A stretch of DNA of 17,135 nucleotides. Origin: JAQBDA01 sp041301185 (lineage in GTDB: Bacteria > Chloroflexota > Anaerolineae > Anaerolineales > UBA4823). Each line of letters begins with the position of its first letter. The stretch's first letter is position 1. The notes beneath the pieces are model-generated. The model was not told where the DNA came from. It made no database searches and was given only the letters and a program-made list of their open reading frames with translations. Shown piece after piece: positions 1 through 7,294 of this stretch. The DNA is taken from contig JBFYSV010000047.1 in NCBI GenBank assembly GCA_041301185.1, positions 1 through 17,135 of the forward strand. Direction: 5' to 3'. The translations under genes were made by a program, and so were the position numbers.

Positions 1-57
1 TGGGGGTATGCGGGCGCGGCGGCGGGGTTGTACTGGCGGATATTTGGGTGGGGGTAG
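1..57 (+). CDS. C-terminal tail of a gene entering from the left (partial)
   Basis: Frame 1 is open from the first base to a TAG at 55-57 and reads WGYAGAAAGLYWRIFGWG. This small-residue and aromatic tail would suit the end of a membrane segment. The stop lies four bases before hairpin repeat A1, and other A or B repeats in the window sit at a similar distance from true gene ends, which supports a real gene end. Only 18 codons are visible, so no function can be given and chance openness cannot be excluded. Confidence 0.35.
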   Translation, partial: WGYAGAAAGLYWRIFGWG

Positions 58-60
58 GCT

Positions 61-97
61 GCCCTCACCCTGCCCTCTCCCATAAATGGGAGAGGGG
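61..97. repeat. Dispersed hairpin repeat A, copy 1
   Basis: Begins GCCCTCACCCTG and continues into a perfect inverted repeat: CCCTCTCCCAT at 73-83 and ATGGGAGAGGG at 86-96. The same module recurs near 4270, 8704, 11228, 12965 and 17024. It may end transcription of the gene stopping at 57, but no T-tract follows. Confidence 0.7.
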
Positions 98-199
98 TGC
101 ATGTGGCGGGACGGCGCACGAGGGAGGAGGTAGCCTGGTGTGGTTGAGGCATCTCGATATAGGAAAGCCGGTTGCGTATAGGCATATAAATTGACTGGA

Positions 200-778
200 A
201 TGATGATGGAAGAGCGAGTTGAAGTGGTCAGCCGGATAGAATGGCGGGCGTGGTTGGAGAAAAACCACCTGCGTAACAAAGGTATCTGGCTGGTGACATA
301 TAAGAAGCATTGGGGCGAGAAGCACGTGCCGTATGAAGATGTGGTCGAGGAAGCGCTGTGTTTTGGCTGGGTGGATAGCCTGGGGCGCAAGCTGGATGAT
401 GAGCGCTCCATGCTGTGGATGGCACCGCGCCGCCCGGGCAGCAAGTGGTCTAAACCCAATAAGCTGCGCATTGCAAAGCTGACTGCGGCAGGGTCGATGG
501 CACCAGCCGGGCTGGCGAAGGTGGATGCCGCCAAACGAAACGGCGCCTGGAACGCATTGGACGCGGTCGAAGCGCTGGAGATCCCGCCCGATCTGGCGGA
601 GGCGCTAGATGGTTACCCGGCAGCAAGGGGAAACTTTGATGCGTTTCCACGCTCGGTACGGCGGGGAATCCTGGAGTGGATTGCTTCCGCCAAAAAAACT
701 GAGACGCGAGCGAGAAGGGTGGAGGAGACGGCGCGCCTGGCGGAGGAAAATATCCGGGCAAACCAGTGGAGGGGATGA
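200..778 (+). CDS. YdeI/OmpD-associated family protein
   Basis: The 192-residue product resembles the YdeI/OmpD-associated family. It shows the usual opening (V-S-R-x-E-W-R-x-W-L-x-x-N-H), then the Y-E-D-V-V-E-E-A-L-C-F-G-W-V-D-S block near residues 48-63, an R-R-P-G-S-x-W-S block, and a C-terminal region rich in A-K-K-x-E-T-R-x-R-R. That C-terminal part is predicted helical and lysine/arginine-rich. Members are small cytosolic proteins whose biochemical role is poorly defined; some are annotated as bacteriocin-protection proteins. Three ATG codons follow one another at 200, 203 and 206, and a TTG at 191 is also in frame. No strong ribosome-binding site separates them. TATAAA at 185-190 could be a -10 box but has no convincing -35. 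The gene stands alone, converging on the acyltransferase operon. Confidence 0.85.
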   Translation: MMMEERVEVVSRIEWRAWLEKNHLRNKGIWLVTYKKHWGEKHVPYEDVVEEALCFGWVDSLGRKLDDERSMLWMAPRRPGSKWSKPNKLRIAKLTAAGSMAPAGLAKVDAAKRNGAWNALDAVEALEIPPDLAEALDGYPAARGNFDAFPRSVRRGILEWIASAKKTETRARRVEETARLAEENIRANQWRG

Positions 779-792
779 GAGGATGTTTTCAC

Positions 793-860
793 GTGTCAGG
801 TGACCCGGTGGTACCTGGGTGAAGTGCGGGGGGTGAGGGAAGTGCGAAGTGCGGAGTGCG
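793..860. repeat. Heptamer repeat tract C, copy 1
   Basis: Contains GTGTCAGGTG (793-802) and a run of three heptamers AGTGCGA-AGTGCGG-AGTGCG (841-860), with related AAGTGCGG at 822-829. The same two heptamer units, GGTGTCA and AGTGCGA, recur at 4202-4267 and 8626-8697. The tract is noncoding and lies just past the 200-778 gene. Confidence 0.6.
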
Positions 861-865
861 TGGGG

Positions 866-934
866 TAGGGGCGAAGCATTTGCCTTAAGGTTTGCAATGT
901 GGCAAGCGGTGTAGGTGGCAAATGCTTCGCCCTA
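866..934. repeat. Dispersed inverted-repeat element B, copy 1
   Basis: Left end TAGGGGCGAAGCATTTGCC (866-884) and right end GGCAAATGCTTCGCCCTA (917-934) are reverse complements apart from one extra G. About 32 bases lie between them. The element starts seven bases past the stop of the minus-strand acyltransferase gene (942), so it could serve as a hairpin terminator for the converging genes. Copies 2 and 3 are at 8800 and 11319. Confidence 0.75.
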
Positions 935-941
935 ATATAGT

Positions 942-2144
942 CTAGTTGGTTTTCTCTCCAGCAAAGGCGGTTTCGCGGGATTCTACGACCGATGTTTTTG
1001 GTACCCGCTTCATGCCGAACAGGAAGCGCAACAAGTTGAATCGCCGCACAAGGTACTCGTACAGCCCCATGATGACCGCAAAGGAGAGGGCCAGAATGAC
1101 TACCCACTTCAGGAAATCGGGGATGGGCCATTGGACGATGTAATAGCCGACACAGATCAGCACCGACTGGTGCAGTATGTAGAACGGCAGCACGGCTTCG
1201 TTGGTATATTCTAAGCGGGGTGTGCGGAAATCCAGGTAGCGCATCGCCAGACCAAAGAATGCCAGGATCCAGCTCCAGGAGCACAGGGCGGCAGATGTAA
1301 AGACGATTGTATAGAGGGATGTGCCATAAGTGGGCACGCCGTTGGCAATAAACAGGTAGAGCAAGCTGCCAGCAAGAGCCAGTCCCAGCCCGAGCGAAAG
1401 CCAGCGCAAGCGCTGGATGCTGGCCTGGACGCCTGGCGAGGAGAGCATGAGAAAGCCAGCCAGCAAGTACCACAGGTAGATCACCTGGCTCCACCCGCCG
1501 CCTTTCTCGGACATCACAGGGCTATTCGGATCAACCAAGGCTAGCAGCAAGACGGTGGGAAGCGCAAGCAGGTAGACTGCTCCCGGCAAGGACAGGAAGC
1601 TGCCCACGGCTGCCAGCACCCGCTGCCCGCCGAGCTTGAGCCACAGCATCAGCGGGTAAGCCAGCAGGGTGAGAAGGTACAACCATAGCAGGTACCAGAC
1701 GTGCATTTGCTCCAGCTCGAAGAACCCCCAGGCTCCGTAGGTTTCCCAAGTAGTACTAAAATAAGCTGGCAGGAACTGGAAGTAGCTGCCGCTGAACTCG
1801 CCATGGGTGATCTGGCGCAAGTAGGCTTGAAAGGTCACGTGGGTGAGCAAAGCGAAAACAAACGGCACCAGCAGGCGCAGCACCTTGTCCTTGAAGAACT
1901 TGCCAGTGCTGCCTCTACCGACCGCGTAAAACAGGCTGGCGCCGGAGATGACGAAGATGATGGGCATCATCCAGGTCCAGGAAAACACGTTGAATATCTC
2001 CACACCGGCATAGCGCACCGGATTCTTGACTTCCCAGTCTTCCAGGTTGAAGAAGCGAGTGGAATGGTAGATGAAGACGAAAAAGATCGCCAGCACTCGT
2101 AACCAGTCCAGATAGTTGTTGCGGGCACTTGGTTTTGTGTTCAT
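942..2144 (-). CDS. Acyltransferase 3 family membrane protein (MdoC/OpgC-like), paralog 2
   Basis: The 400-residue protein has about ten hydrophobic segments and the hallmarks of acyltransferase family 3. It opens Y-L-D-W-L-R-V-L-A with R16, followed by H27 in V-F-I-Y-H-S-T-R, as in OpgC/OafA-like proteins. Further conserved-looking features are H148-V-W-Y-L and the late block N-E-A-V-L-P-F-Y-I-L-H-Q (H325). The family moves acyl groups from an inner donor to a glycan or lipid across the membrane; the substrate cannot be read from sequence. A strong GAAGGAG sits before the ATG. It is the last gene of a four-gene minus-strand operon, 56 bases after a paralog that it resembles along its whole length. 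The tail after residue 380 is short and polar. Confidence 0.9.
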   Translation of the reverse strand: MNTKPSARNNYLDWLRVLAIFFVFIYHSTRFFNLEDWEVKNPVRYAGVEIFNVFSWTWMMPIIFVISGASLFYAVGRGSTGKFFKDKVLRLLVPFVFALLTHVTFQAYLRQITHGEFSGSYFQFLPAYFSTTWETYGAWGFFELEQMHVWYLLWLYLLTLLAYPLMLWLKLGGQRVLAAVGSFLSLPGAVYLLALPTVLLLALVDPNSPVMSEKGGGWSQVIYLWYLLAGFLMLSSPGVQASIQRLRWLSLGLGLALAGSLLYLFIANGVPTYGTSLYTIVFTSAALCSWSWILAFFGLAMRYLDFRTPRLEYTNEAVLPFYILHQSVLICVGYYIVQWPIPDFLKWVVILALSFAVIMGLYEYLVRRFNLLRFLFGMKRVPKTSVVESRETAFAGEKTN

Positions 2145-2200
2145 TTTTTACTCCTTCAAATATGACCCAAGGGGACTTTACGACCCCAAGGGTTTATCGC

Positions 2201-3394
2201 TTATGAGGATACTGTGACCGCTTCCGTGGGTTGCGAGGCGGGCGATTTTGGCTGCAGCTTCATCCCGAACAGGAAGCGCAGGACGTTATTGCGCCGGACG
2301 ATAAACTCATACAGGCTGGCGGTGACCAGGAACGAGGCTGCCAGGATAAGGATGAACTTGAGCAGGTCGGGCAACGCCCACTGGAGAATAAAGTAGCCCA
2401 GGCAGACGATGACAGTCTGGTGCAAGATATAGAACGGCAGGACGGCCGCGTTGGCATATTTTAGGAACGGGTTTGTATAGTTCAGGTGAAGCTTTCCGAA
2501 GCCGAAGATCGCCAGCAGCCAGCACCATACCACCAGGCAGATCAGCGGGTCTGCCAGCCTGTCATCCAGCGCTTGCACACCTGGGAAGCGCGCCTGGAAC
2601 TCAAAGAACAGGTGCAGCGGGCTTAAGACCAACCCCAGCCCGAGAGAGATCCAGCGCATCTGCATCGTGCGGGCTTGCGGGCGCTCGCTGGAGAGGATCA
2701 GAAAGCCACCGATATAGAATAGCGGGTAAATGAGCACGCTCCAGCCGCCCAGGTCCTGCTTGCCCCAGGTCTCGGGATCAAGGTTGAGGATGAGGTAGAT
2801 GGCGGGCAGAGCCAGCAGGTATATGGCGCCGGGGAGCGCCAGAAAACTGCCCGCAGCCTGCAAGATGCGCTGACCCGGACGGGTTTTTTTGAGCCACAGG
2901 AAGAGCGGCAGGCAGAGCAGCGAGAGGACGAAGAGCAACTCCAGATACCACAGGTGCAAGCCCATCCAGGCGAAGTTGCCGCCCAGACCGTACATACCCT
3001 CGAAGTAGTGCGGGTAGAAGTCGAAGAACGAGCCACGGAACCCACCTTGCTGGACGTTTTCCAGGTACACCTGAAAGGCAACGTGGCTGAACATCCCCAC
3101 CATGAGAGGCACAAACAGGCGCAAGAAGAGACCGGCAATATATTTACCGGGCTTGACCCTGTCTAAAGCCATGAAAGCGCTTGCCCCAGAGATAAGCAGG
3201 ATCAGCGGCATGCCCCAGCTGATGGCGAACTCCTTCCAAACTGTGACGGAGGGGTAGGTGGTGAGGTTCTTGAGCGACCAATCGTCGGTGTCGAAAGCGC
3301 GGGTGCAGTGGAAGACGAAGATCGCCAGGATCGCCAGAACACGCAGCCAGTCCAGATAGTACAGGCGGGGGGTGGGGTTGGTTGGGGGGGTCAT
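2201..3394 (-). CDS. Acyltransferase 3 family membrane protein (MdoC/OpgC-like), paralog 1
   Basis: A 397-residue polytopic protein with the same plan as its downstream neighbour: Y-L-D-W-L-R-V-L-A (R18), V-F-H-C-T-R-A-F (H29), H147-L-W-Y-L, then N-A-A-V-L-P-F-Y-I-L-H-Q and L-R-F-L-F-G-M-K near the C terminus. About ten membrane segments are visible. By family it should transfer acyl groups to a cell-surface or membrane-derived carbohydrate or lipid. Its ATG overlaps the TGA of the response-regulator gene (ATGA at 3391-3394), and AAGGAG lies about six bases upstream, so the two are translationally coupled. Tandem paralogs may act on different positions or substrates, or form a pair; this is inference. 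Confidence 0.9.
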   Translation of the reverse strand: MTPPTNPTPRLYYLDWLRVLAILAIFVFHCTRAFDTDDWSLKNLTTYPSVTVWKEFAISWGMPLILLISGASAFMALDRVKPGKYIAGLFLRLFVPLMVGMFSHVAFQVYLENVQQGGFRGSFFDFYPHYFEGMYGLGGNFAWMGLHLWYLELLFVLSLLCLPLFLWLKKTRPGQRILQAAGSFLALPGAIYLLALPAIYLILNLDPETWGKQDLGGWSVLIYPLFYIGGFLILSSERPQARTMQMRWISLGLGLVLSPLHLFFEFQARFPGVQALDDRLADPLICLVVWCWLLAIFGFGKLHLNYTNPFLKYANAAVLPFYILHQTVIVCLGYFILQWALPDLLKFILILAASFLVTASLYEFIVRRNNVLRFLFGMKLQPKSPASQPTEAVTVSS

Positions 3395-3819
3395 GAGGGC
3401 TCTCCTTTTTTAGCTAAACAATTGATCTTGCGGATAATTTCTGCGACCGGCACGCCTTTGACCAGAAAATCGTCGGCACCAGCTTGCAGGGCTTTCATAC
3501 GGTCGGTGGGGTCATCGTGCACGGTGAGCACGATGACTCGGGTGGAGGGGAAAGCGGCTTTGATCTCTTTGGTAGCCCGGTAGCCGTCCAGGTCGGGCAT
3601 CTCTAAATCCATGAGGATCACATCCGGCTGGAGGGAGATCACTTTTTCAACCGCCTGGCGCCCGTTCTCGGCCTCGCCCAGGATTTCAACCGGGGCGCCG
3701 GCAGCCTGGCCTGCCAGCAGGAGGACGGTGCGCAGATCGTGGCGGACGCGGGGCATATCGTCGGCGATGATCACGGAGATGGTGTGCATGGCGGGGATAC
3801 TCGCTTTGCTGGAGATCAT
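3391..3819 (-). CDS. Receiver-only response regulator
   Basis: The 142-residue protein is a single REC domain with no output domain. The acidic pair is D20-D21, the phospho-acceptor is D71 in I-L-M-D-L-E-M-P, the switch threonine is T99 in I-V-L-T-V, and the conserved lysine is K121 in F-L-V-K-G. It most resembles NarL-type receivers. Its ATG overlaps the stop of the 72-aa gene upstream, and its TGA overlaps the start of an acyltransferase gene, so it is locked into that operon. An internal ATG at 3789 would remove ten residues but has no better ribosome-binding site. It could act by protein-protein contact or as a phosphate sink for the kinases encoded just upstream on the same strand. Confidence 0.9.
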   Translation of the reverse strand: MISSKASIPAMHTISVIIADDMPRVRHDLRTVLLLAGQAAGAPVEILGEAENGRQAVEKVISLQPDVILMDLEMPDLDGYRATKEIKAAFPSTRVIVLTVHDDPTDRMKALQAGADDFLVKGVPVAEIIRKINCLAKKGEPS

Positions 3820-4034
3820 GAAAGGAACCAGTCGTACTCGCTCTCGAACTCGTCTGGAGAAATTTCTGGGGCGGGGTGGGCGGCGGGCAACTCGCTGGCA
3901 TCGTAGCTGGCGATGGCCTCATCCGGCTCGCCGATCCAGTCCTGGTAGGTGTAGATCTGGCGGGCAGGGGCAACTAGCCAATCGTTCAGGGAGTTCCAAA
4001 TTTGGGTGAGGGGGAAATTCGAGTAGGTGTTCAT
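3816..4034 (-). CDS. Small acidic protein of unknown function, first gene of the operon
   Basis: A 72-residue protein that I do not recognise. It starts M-N-T-Y-S-N-F-P-L and has an aromatic-rich middle (W-L-V-A-P-A-R-Q-I-Y-T-Y-Q-D-W-I). The acidic C terminus has several E/D residues followed by Y-D-W-F-L-S. There is no signal peptide or membrane helix. An AAAAGGAG ribosome-binding site about six bases before the ATG, and the ATGA overlap with the response-regulator gene, argue that it is real and translated. A partner or adaptor of the coupled regulator is possible but unproven. Confidence 0.7.
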   Translation of the reverse strand: MNTYSNFPLTQIWNSLNDWLVAPARQIYTYQDWIGEPDEAIASYDASELPAAHPAPEISPDEFESEYDWFLS

Positions 4035-4201
4035 CGCAGTCTCCTTTTCTTGATTACAGGATACCGGAAACTATCCCCAGGCACATCGGGCAAGGGGCTG
4101 GATTCAACCTACACAGGCAGACGGAATTTTGCTATCGGGCTGAGGGAGGAGAGGAGACGGCGGCTAGGTCTTTAGATGTAGGACTGGAGGATGAGGAGCG
4201 G
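4035..4201. other. Upstream region of the response-regulator/acyltransferase operon
   Basis: No gene, clear promoter or strong hairpin was seen here. The ribosome-binding site of the 4034 gene lies at its left edge, so the operon promoter should be here or in the repeat-rich stretch up to 4443. Confidence 0.4.
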
Positions 4202-4267
4202 AGTGCGAAGTGCGTAGTGCGTGTCACGTGTTGCGGTGTCAGGTGTCACGGGAGGTGCGAAGTGCGA
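4202..4267. repeat. Heptamer repeat tract C, copy 2
   Basis: AGTGCGA-AGTGCGT-AGTGCG at 4202-4221, GGTGTCA-GGTGTCA at 4235-4248 and GGTGCGA-AGTGCGA at 4254-4267. Both heptamer units show near-perfect seven-base periodicity. It abuts a degenerate A repeat. Confidence 0.65.
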
Positions 4268-4269
4268 GG

Positions 4270-4309
4270 GGCTCTCACCCCTGATCTCTCTCGCGAGCGG
4301 AAGAGGGAG
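4270..4309. repeat. Dispersed hairpin repeat A, copy 2 (degenerate)
   Basis: Reads GCTCTCACCCCTGATCTCTC, followed by a short spacer and GGAAGAGGGAG. It matches the A-module order, but the hairpin arms have several changes. It lies directly after heptamer tract C2. Confidence 0.45.
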
Positions 4310-4394
4310 TGGCGCGAGAAAAAGGATTGCTCTGGGGCTGGGCTGCGCTCTGCTCAGTGCCGGGCTGCGAATTGGGTGAATGATGCGAATGCGT

Positions 4395-4422
4395 GTAGAG
4401 ACGCAGTATGCTGCGTCTCTAC
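4395..4422. repeat. Perfect palindrome D, copy 1
   Basis: GTAGAGACGCAG and CTGCGTCTCTAC are perfect reverse complements separated by TATG. It lies 21 bases past the stop of the ATPase-less kinase gene and could form a strong transcript hairpin, although no U-tract follows. Similar GTAGAGACGC palindromes occur as dispersed repeats in cyanobacteria and Chloroflexota (from memory). A decayed copy is at 14075-14102. Confidence 0.75.
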
Positions 4423-4443
4423 GGTGCTGGCTGGCGGGTTGGC

Positions 4444-5241
4444 TTAATTACTTGTGCGCCACTGGCTGATTAGATCGCGCATTTGGGCCAGGGCACGGCT
4501 GGTCTGCTCTTGCAGGCGGTCGAGCAGGGAGGGGACGCGCTGCGGGTCTTTGTCCAGCAGCAGGCGCGCCGATTGAGCGTCCAGGGTGATGCTGAAGATG
4601 ATCTGGCTGACTGAATCGTGCAGCTGGCGGGCAATCTGCTCCCGCTCGCGGGCGGCTGCCAGCTCTTCTGCCTGGCGGGCAGCCTGCTCGAGCTCTTGAT
4701 TGGCGGACTGCAAACCAGCCAGCAGATCCTGGCTGCGGTTGCGGGCGTCTTCGACCTGGGCGTACTGGTAATCATACGCGACGAAGAAAATCCCACTGGC
4801 GATGTAGAACAAGCCAAAGCCCAACCCGGAGATCCAGCCGGTTGTGTAGATCATCACCAGCAAGACAGACAGGGCAAAGGAGGCGCTCCAGGCGAGGGCG
4901 GCCCGGCGAGGGAACTCGTGGAAGAGCTGGAAGGCGAGCGGAATATAGAGCACCGCCCAGGTATCCTCATGTGGTTGAAGGAGGCCTAAAGCCAGAACGA
5001 TGGTGAATTGAACGAGCATATAGAACTGGAAATAGGCTGGTAAGCGTTTCGTGATGGCGCGTTGAGTCGTCAGTAAGAGCAGGTACACCCCCAGAAGGAC
5101 CAGGGCGGCGATCAAACCGGCGGTATCTTCACTGGCGGTCACCTTGCGCAGGGTGACAAATACAATGATTGGAAAGCTCATCCAGAAGGCAGCCCGGAAG
5201 CGGGCTGGTTCGCTGGGCGTAGACCTGGCGGGGAGGGTCAT
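4444..5241 (-). CDS. Membrane histidine-kinase-like protein lacking the ATPase domain
   Basis: This 265-residue protein has about six hydrophobic segments (residues roughly 20-155), a coiled-coil linker (165-200) rich in Q, E and A, and a HisKA_3-type dimerisation/phosphoacceptor domain. The predicted phospho-acceptor is H208 in R-Q-L-H-D-S-V-S-Q. The protein stops at L-I-S-Q-W-R, just where its neighbour continues into HATPase_c. No N-box or G-boxes follow in any frame; the sequence beyond is repeats. Its ATG overlaps the stop of the full kinase gene (ATGA at 5238-5241), with a GGAGGAG site inside that gene. By homology it may form heterodimers with the full kinase and be phosphorylated in trans, or damp it. 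The N-terminal residues differ from the partner's, suggesting a different signal. Confidence 0.85.
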   Translation of the reverse strand: MTLPARSTPSEPARFRAAFWMSFPIIVFVTLRKVTASEDTAGLIAALVLLGVYLLLLTTQRAITKRLPAYFQFYMLVQFTIVLALGLLQPHEDTWAVLYIPLAFQLFHEFPRRAALAWSASFALSVLLVMIYTTGWISGLGFGLFYIASGIFFVAYDYQYAQVEDARNRSQDLLAGLQSANQELEQAARQAEELAAAREREQIARQLHDSVSQIIFSITLDAQSARLLLDKDPQRVPSLLDRLQEQTSRALAQMRDLISQWRTSN

Positions 5242-6389
5242 TTAACGATCTCCTCCAGGCGGATTACCGTGCCCCGACCGGGCTGCGAGTCTAGCTGAAA
5301 CTTCCACCCCAGTTCCTGCGCCCTTCCCGCCATGCCTGCCAGACCCAGGTGTGCGGTATCCTGAGTAGCCAGTCCCGGATCGAAACCGCAGCCGTGGTCG
5401 CTGATCTCCACATAAGGTGGTCCCGCTTGCAGGTCTACCCGGATCGATGCCTGGTCTGTTCCGGCATGCTTGACGATATTGTTGAGGGCTTCTTGAACGA
5501 TGCGGTACAGTCCTTGAATGGTGGGCTGGGGCAGCTGGCGGTCGGCGAGGACTTGCAGCTCGATCTGCAGGCTGTCCTGGAACTGGCGCTGATGGACCAG
5601 GTCGCCGAGTGCCTGGGAGAGCTGCCCGGAGGCAAGCGGGGCGGGGCGAAGCTGGCTGATGAGCACCTGGATCTCGCTGACCGCGCTGCGGGCCAGCTCT
5701 TGCAGGCGGTCTAGCTGCTCGGCAACCAGAGACATATCTTTATCAGCCAGCATGCGGGCGGATTGGACGGACAGGTTCATGCTGAAGATGGTTTGGGTGA
5801 CTGAATCGTGCAGCTCGCGGGCCATGCGGCTGCGCTCCTGGAGGACCGCCAGCTCCTGGCGCTGAGTTGCCATCTCGCCCAGCTTTTGATTGGCTTGCTG
5901 AAGCTCTACCGAAAGCTGCTGATTGGATATGTCGGCGCGCTGGGCGGTAAGGATTAAATGGGCGAAATTGCCGACCAGGAAACAAGCAGCACCATTCACC
6001 AGGACAACCGCCAGGCCTTCGATCTGCCACTCCCAACCGCTCATGATGGGGAAGGTAATTATAAGGACAAAGAAAGCGATGATGATAAACCCCAGCCTGC
6101 GACCGTAATAAAAGACTGCCTGGAAGCTCAGCGGGAAGATAAGGCTGATAAAAAAGTCTATGGACAGCATGCTGACTTGCGCAGCCATCACCAGGGCGAA
6201 CTGAATCACAAGGTAGAAGCCGGTGTAGCGGGGGTAGCGATGTGTGAGGTAGGGTTGGGTGGCTAAGAGCAATCCGTAGCATACCAGAAAAACATAGACC
6301 AGGGGCGGAACGGGGTCATCGTAGAAGTGGAAAGCGATGGCGCGGATAACGACGGCGAAGTAGATGAGCAGGAGGACGAAATTGCGCAT
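5238..6389 (-). CDS. NarL-type membrane sensor histidine kinase
   Basis: A 383-residue kinase. Residues 1-150 hold about six membrane segments with short loops, so sensing is probably within or at the membrane. A coiled coil (155-185) leads to HisKA_3 with H194 in R-E-L-H-D-S-V-T-Q. The ATPase domain shows the N-box E-A-L-N-N-I-V-K-H-A (300-309), the G1 box D-H-G-C-G-F-D (331-337), a G2-like H-L-G-L-A-G-M-A-G-R-A (347-357) and G-R-G-T (371-374). It should autophosphorylate and pass phosphate to the LuxR-type regulator encoded 12 bases upstream. Its stop overlaps the start of the ATPase-less paralog. No known ligand domain was recognised. Confidence 0.93.
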   Translation of the reverse strand: MRNFVLLLIYFAVVIRAIAFHFYDDPVPPLVYVFLVCYGLLLATQPYLTHRYPRYTGFYLVIQFALVMAAQVSMLSIDFFISLIFPLSFQAVFYYGRRLGFIIIAFFVLIITFPIMSGWEWQIEGLAVVLVNGAACFLVGNFAHLILTAQRADISNQQLSVELQQANQKLGEMATQRQELAVLQERSRMARELHDSVTQTIFSMNLSVQSARMLADKDMSLVAEQLDRLQELARSAVSEIQVLISQLRPAPLASGQLSQALGDLVHQRQFQDSLQIELQVLADRQLPQPTIQGLYRIVQEALNNIVKHAGTDQASIRVDLQAGPPYVEISDHGCGFDPGLATQDTAHLGLAGMAGRAQELGWKFQLDSQPGRGTVIRLEEIVK

Positions 6390-6401
6390 GGGTTGTCCCG
6401 C

Positions 6402-7094
6402 TTAGCTATCCGCCTCTAAGCCGTGTTTGATAGCCCAGATGGCAGCCTGGGTGCGATCTTCCAAACCGAGCTTGCTGAGGATATTGCTGACGTGAGTTTT
6501 GACGGTCTTCTCGCTGATGATCATCTGCCCGGCAATCTGGCGGTTGTTCATCCCGGCAGCAATCAGGCGCAAGACCTCCTGCTCGCGGTCGGTCAGGTCG
6601 CTGGTTTGCGGGGGAGGCGGGGCGTCTTTTGCGGCAGCCGGTTCGGCAGCCACTGCGGACATCAGCTTGCGGGCGATATCCGGGTGAAGCTGGACCCGGC
6701 CTAAGGCAGCTTCTCGCACGGCTTGCACCAGCTGATTGGGGTGGATATCTTTGAGCAGGTAGCCCTGGGCGCCAGCGCGGATGGCGGGGAAGACTTTATC
6801 GTCCTCGCCGAAGCTGGTGAGGATGATGATATGCGAGGCCGGGCTGCCTTCCAGGATGCGGCGGGTGGCTTCCACACCATCCATCTCGGGCATGACCAGG
6901 TCGAGCAGGATGACGTCCGGCTGGTGCTGCTGGGCGAGTGCAACGGCCTCCGCGCCGTTCTCTGCCTCAGCGACCACACTCATATCGTCTTGCAGGTCGA
7001 TGAAAGTGCGCAAGCCCTGGCGGACGACGGCATGGTCATCCACGATGAGAACCTGGATAGCGCCGGATTTTGGGTTTTCGGGGTTATCGCTCAT
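6402..7094 (-). CDS. NarL/FixJ-type response regulator with LuxR DNA-binding domain
   Basis: The 230-residue product has an N-terminal receiver (D19-D20 acidic pair, D65 phospho-acceptor in L-L-D-L-V-M-P, a T-S-F motif and Y-L-L-K-D lysine). A proline/alanine linker follows, then a LuxR-type helix-turn-helix (L-T-D-R-E-Q-E-V-L-R-L-I-A-A-G through V-K-T-H-V-S-N-I-L-S-K-L). I chose the ATG at 7094 because AAAGGA lies nine bases upstream; the frame stays open to a TTG at 7154 with a less typical N terminus. It is the first gene of the kinase operon and is the expected transcriptional output of the kinase pair. Confidence 0.94.
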   Translation of the reverse strand: MSDNPENPKSGAIQVLIVDDHAVVRQGLRTFIDLQDDMSVVAEAENGAEAVALAQQHQPDVILLDLVMPEMDGVEATRRILEGSPASHIIILTSFGEDDKVFPAIRAGAQGYLLKDIHPNQLVQAVREAALGRVQLHPDIARKLMSAVAAEPAAAKDAPPPPQTSDLTDREQEVLRLIAAGMNNRQIAGQMIISEKTVKTHVSNILSKLGLEDRTQAAIWAIKHGLEADS

Positions 7095-7252
7095 GCAGGA
7101 AAGTCCTTTAGGGTTGGCGGCAGGTCGGAGGAAGTACCTGGAATTATTATACAACCGGGAGGGAGGAAAAGAAACTTCGATTTTCAGCGCGAAGAATTGC
7201 GCCCAGGGGAGTTTGTTGGGTGAAATGGATGGCGCGGGGGGGCGAATTGTCC

Positions 7253-7258
7253 TATAAT
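7253..7258 (+). promoter_or_regulatory. Possible -10 box of the 7295 gene
   Basis: A consensus TATAAT lies 36 bases before the ATG at 7295, within the 200-base divergent spacer. No good -35 is seen at the usual distance. The start is preceded by AAGGAAGG at 7281-7288, a strong ribosome-binding site. The spacer also carries the upstream region of the response-regulator operon. Confidence 0.4.
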
Positions 7259-7294
7259 TAAGGGGAGAATCTAGTTGATCAAGGAAGGTTTGAC

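Noticed and set aside
796..1494. 232-codon minus-strand frame overlapping the acyltransferase gene
   Set aside because: It overlaps a well-supported gene in another frame, runs through repeats B and C, and shows no domain.
4035..4443. Missing ATPase domain of the short kinase as a frameshifted remnant
   Set aside because: No N-box or G-box residues were found in the minus-strand frames past the stop; the sequence is repeat-derived.
4217..4447. Plus-strand 76-codon frame in the intergenic region
   Set aside because: It is made entirely of heptamer, hairpin and palindrome repeats.
7151..7154. TTG start for the LuxR-type regulator 20 codons upstream
   Set aside because: The ATG at 7094 has a good ribosome-binding site and gives a normal-length N terminus.
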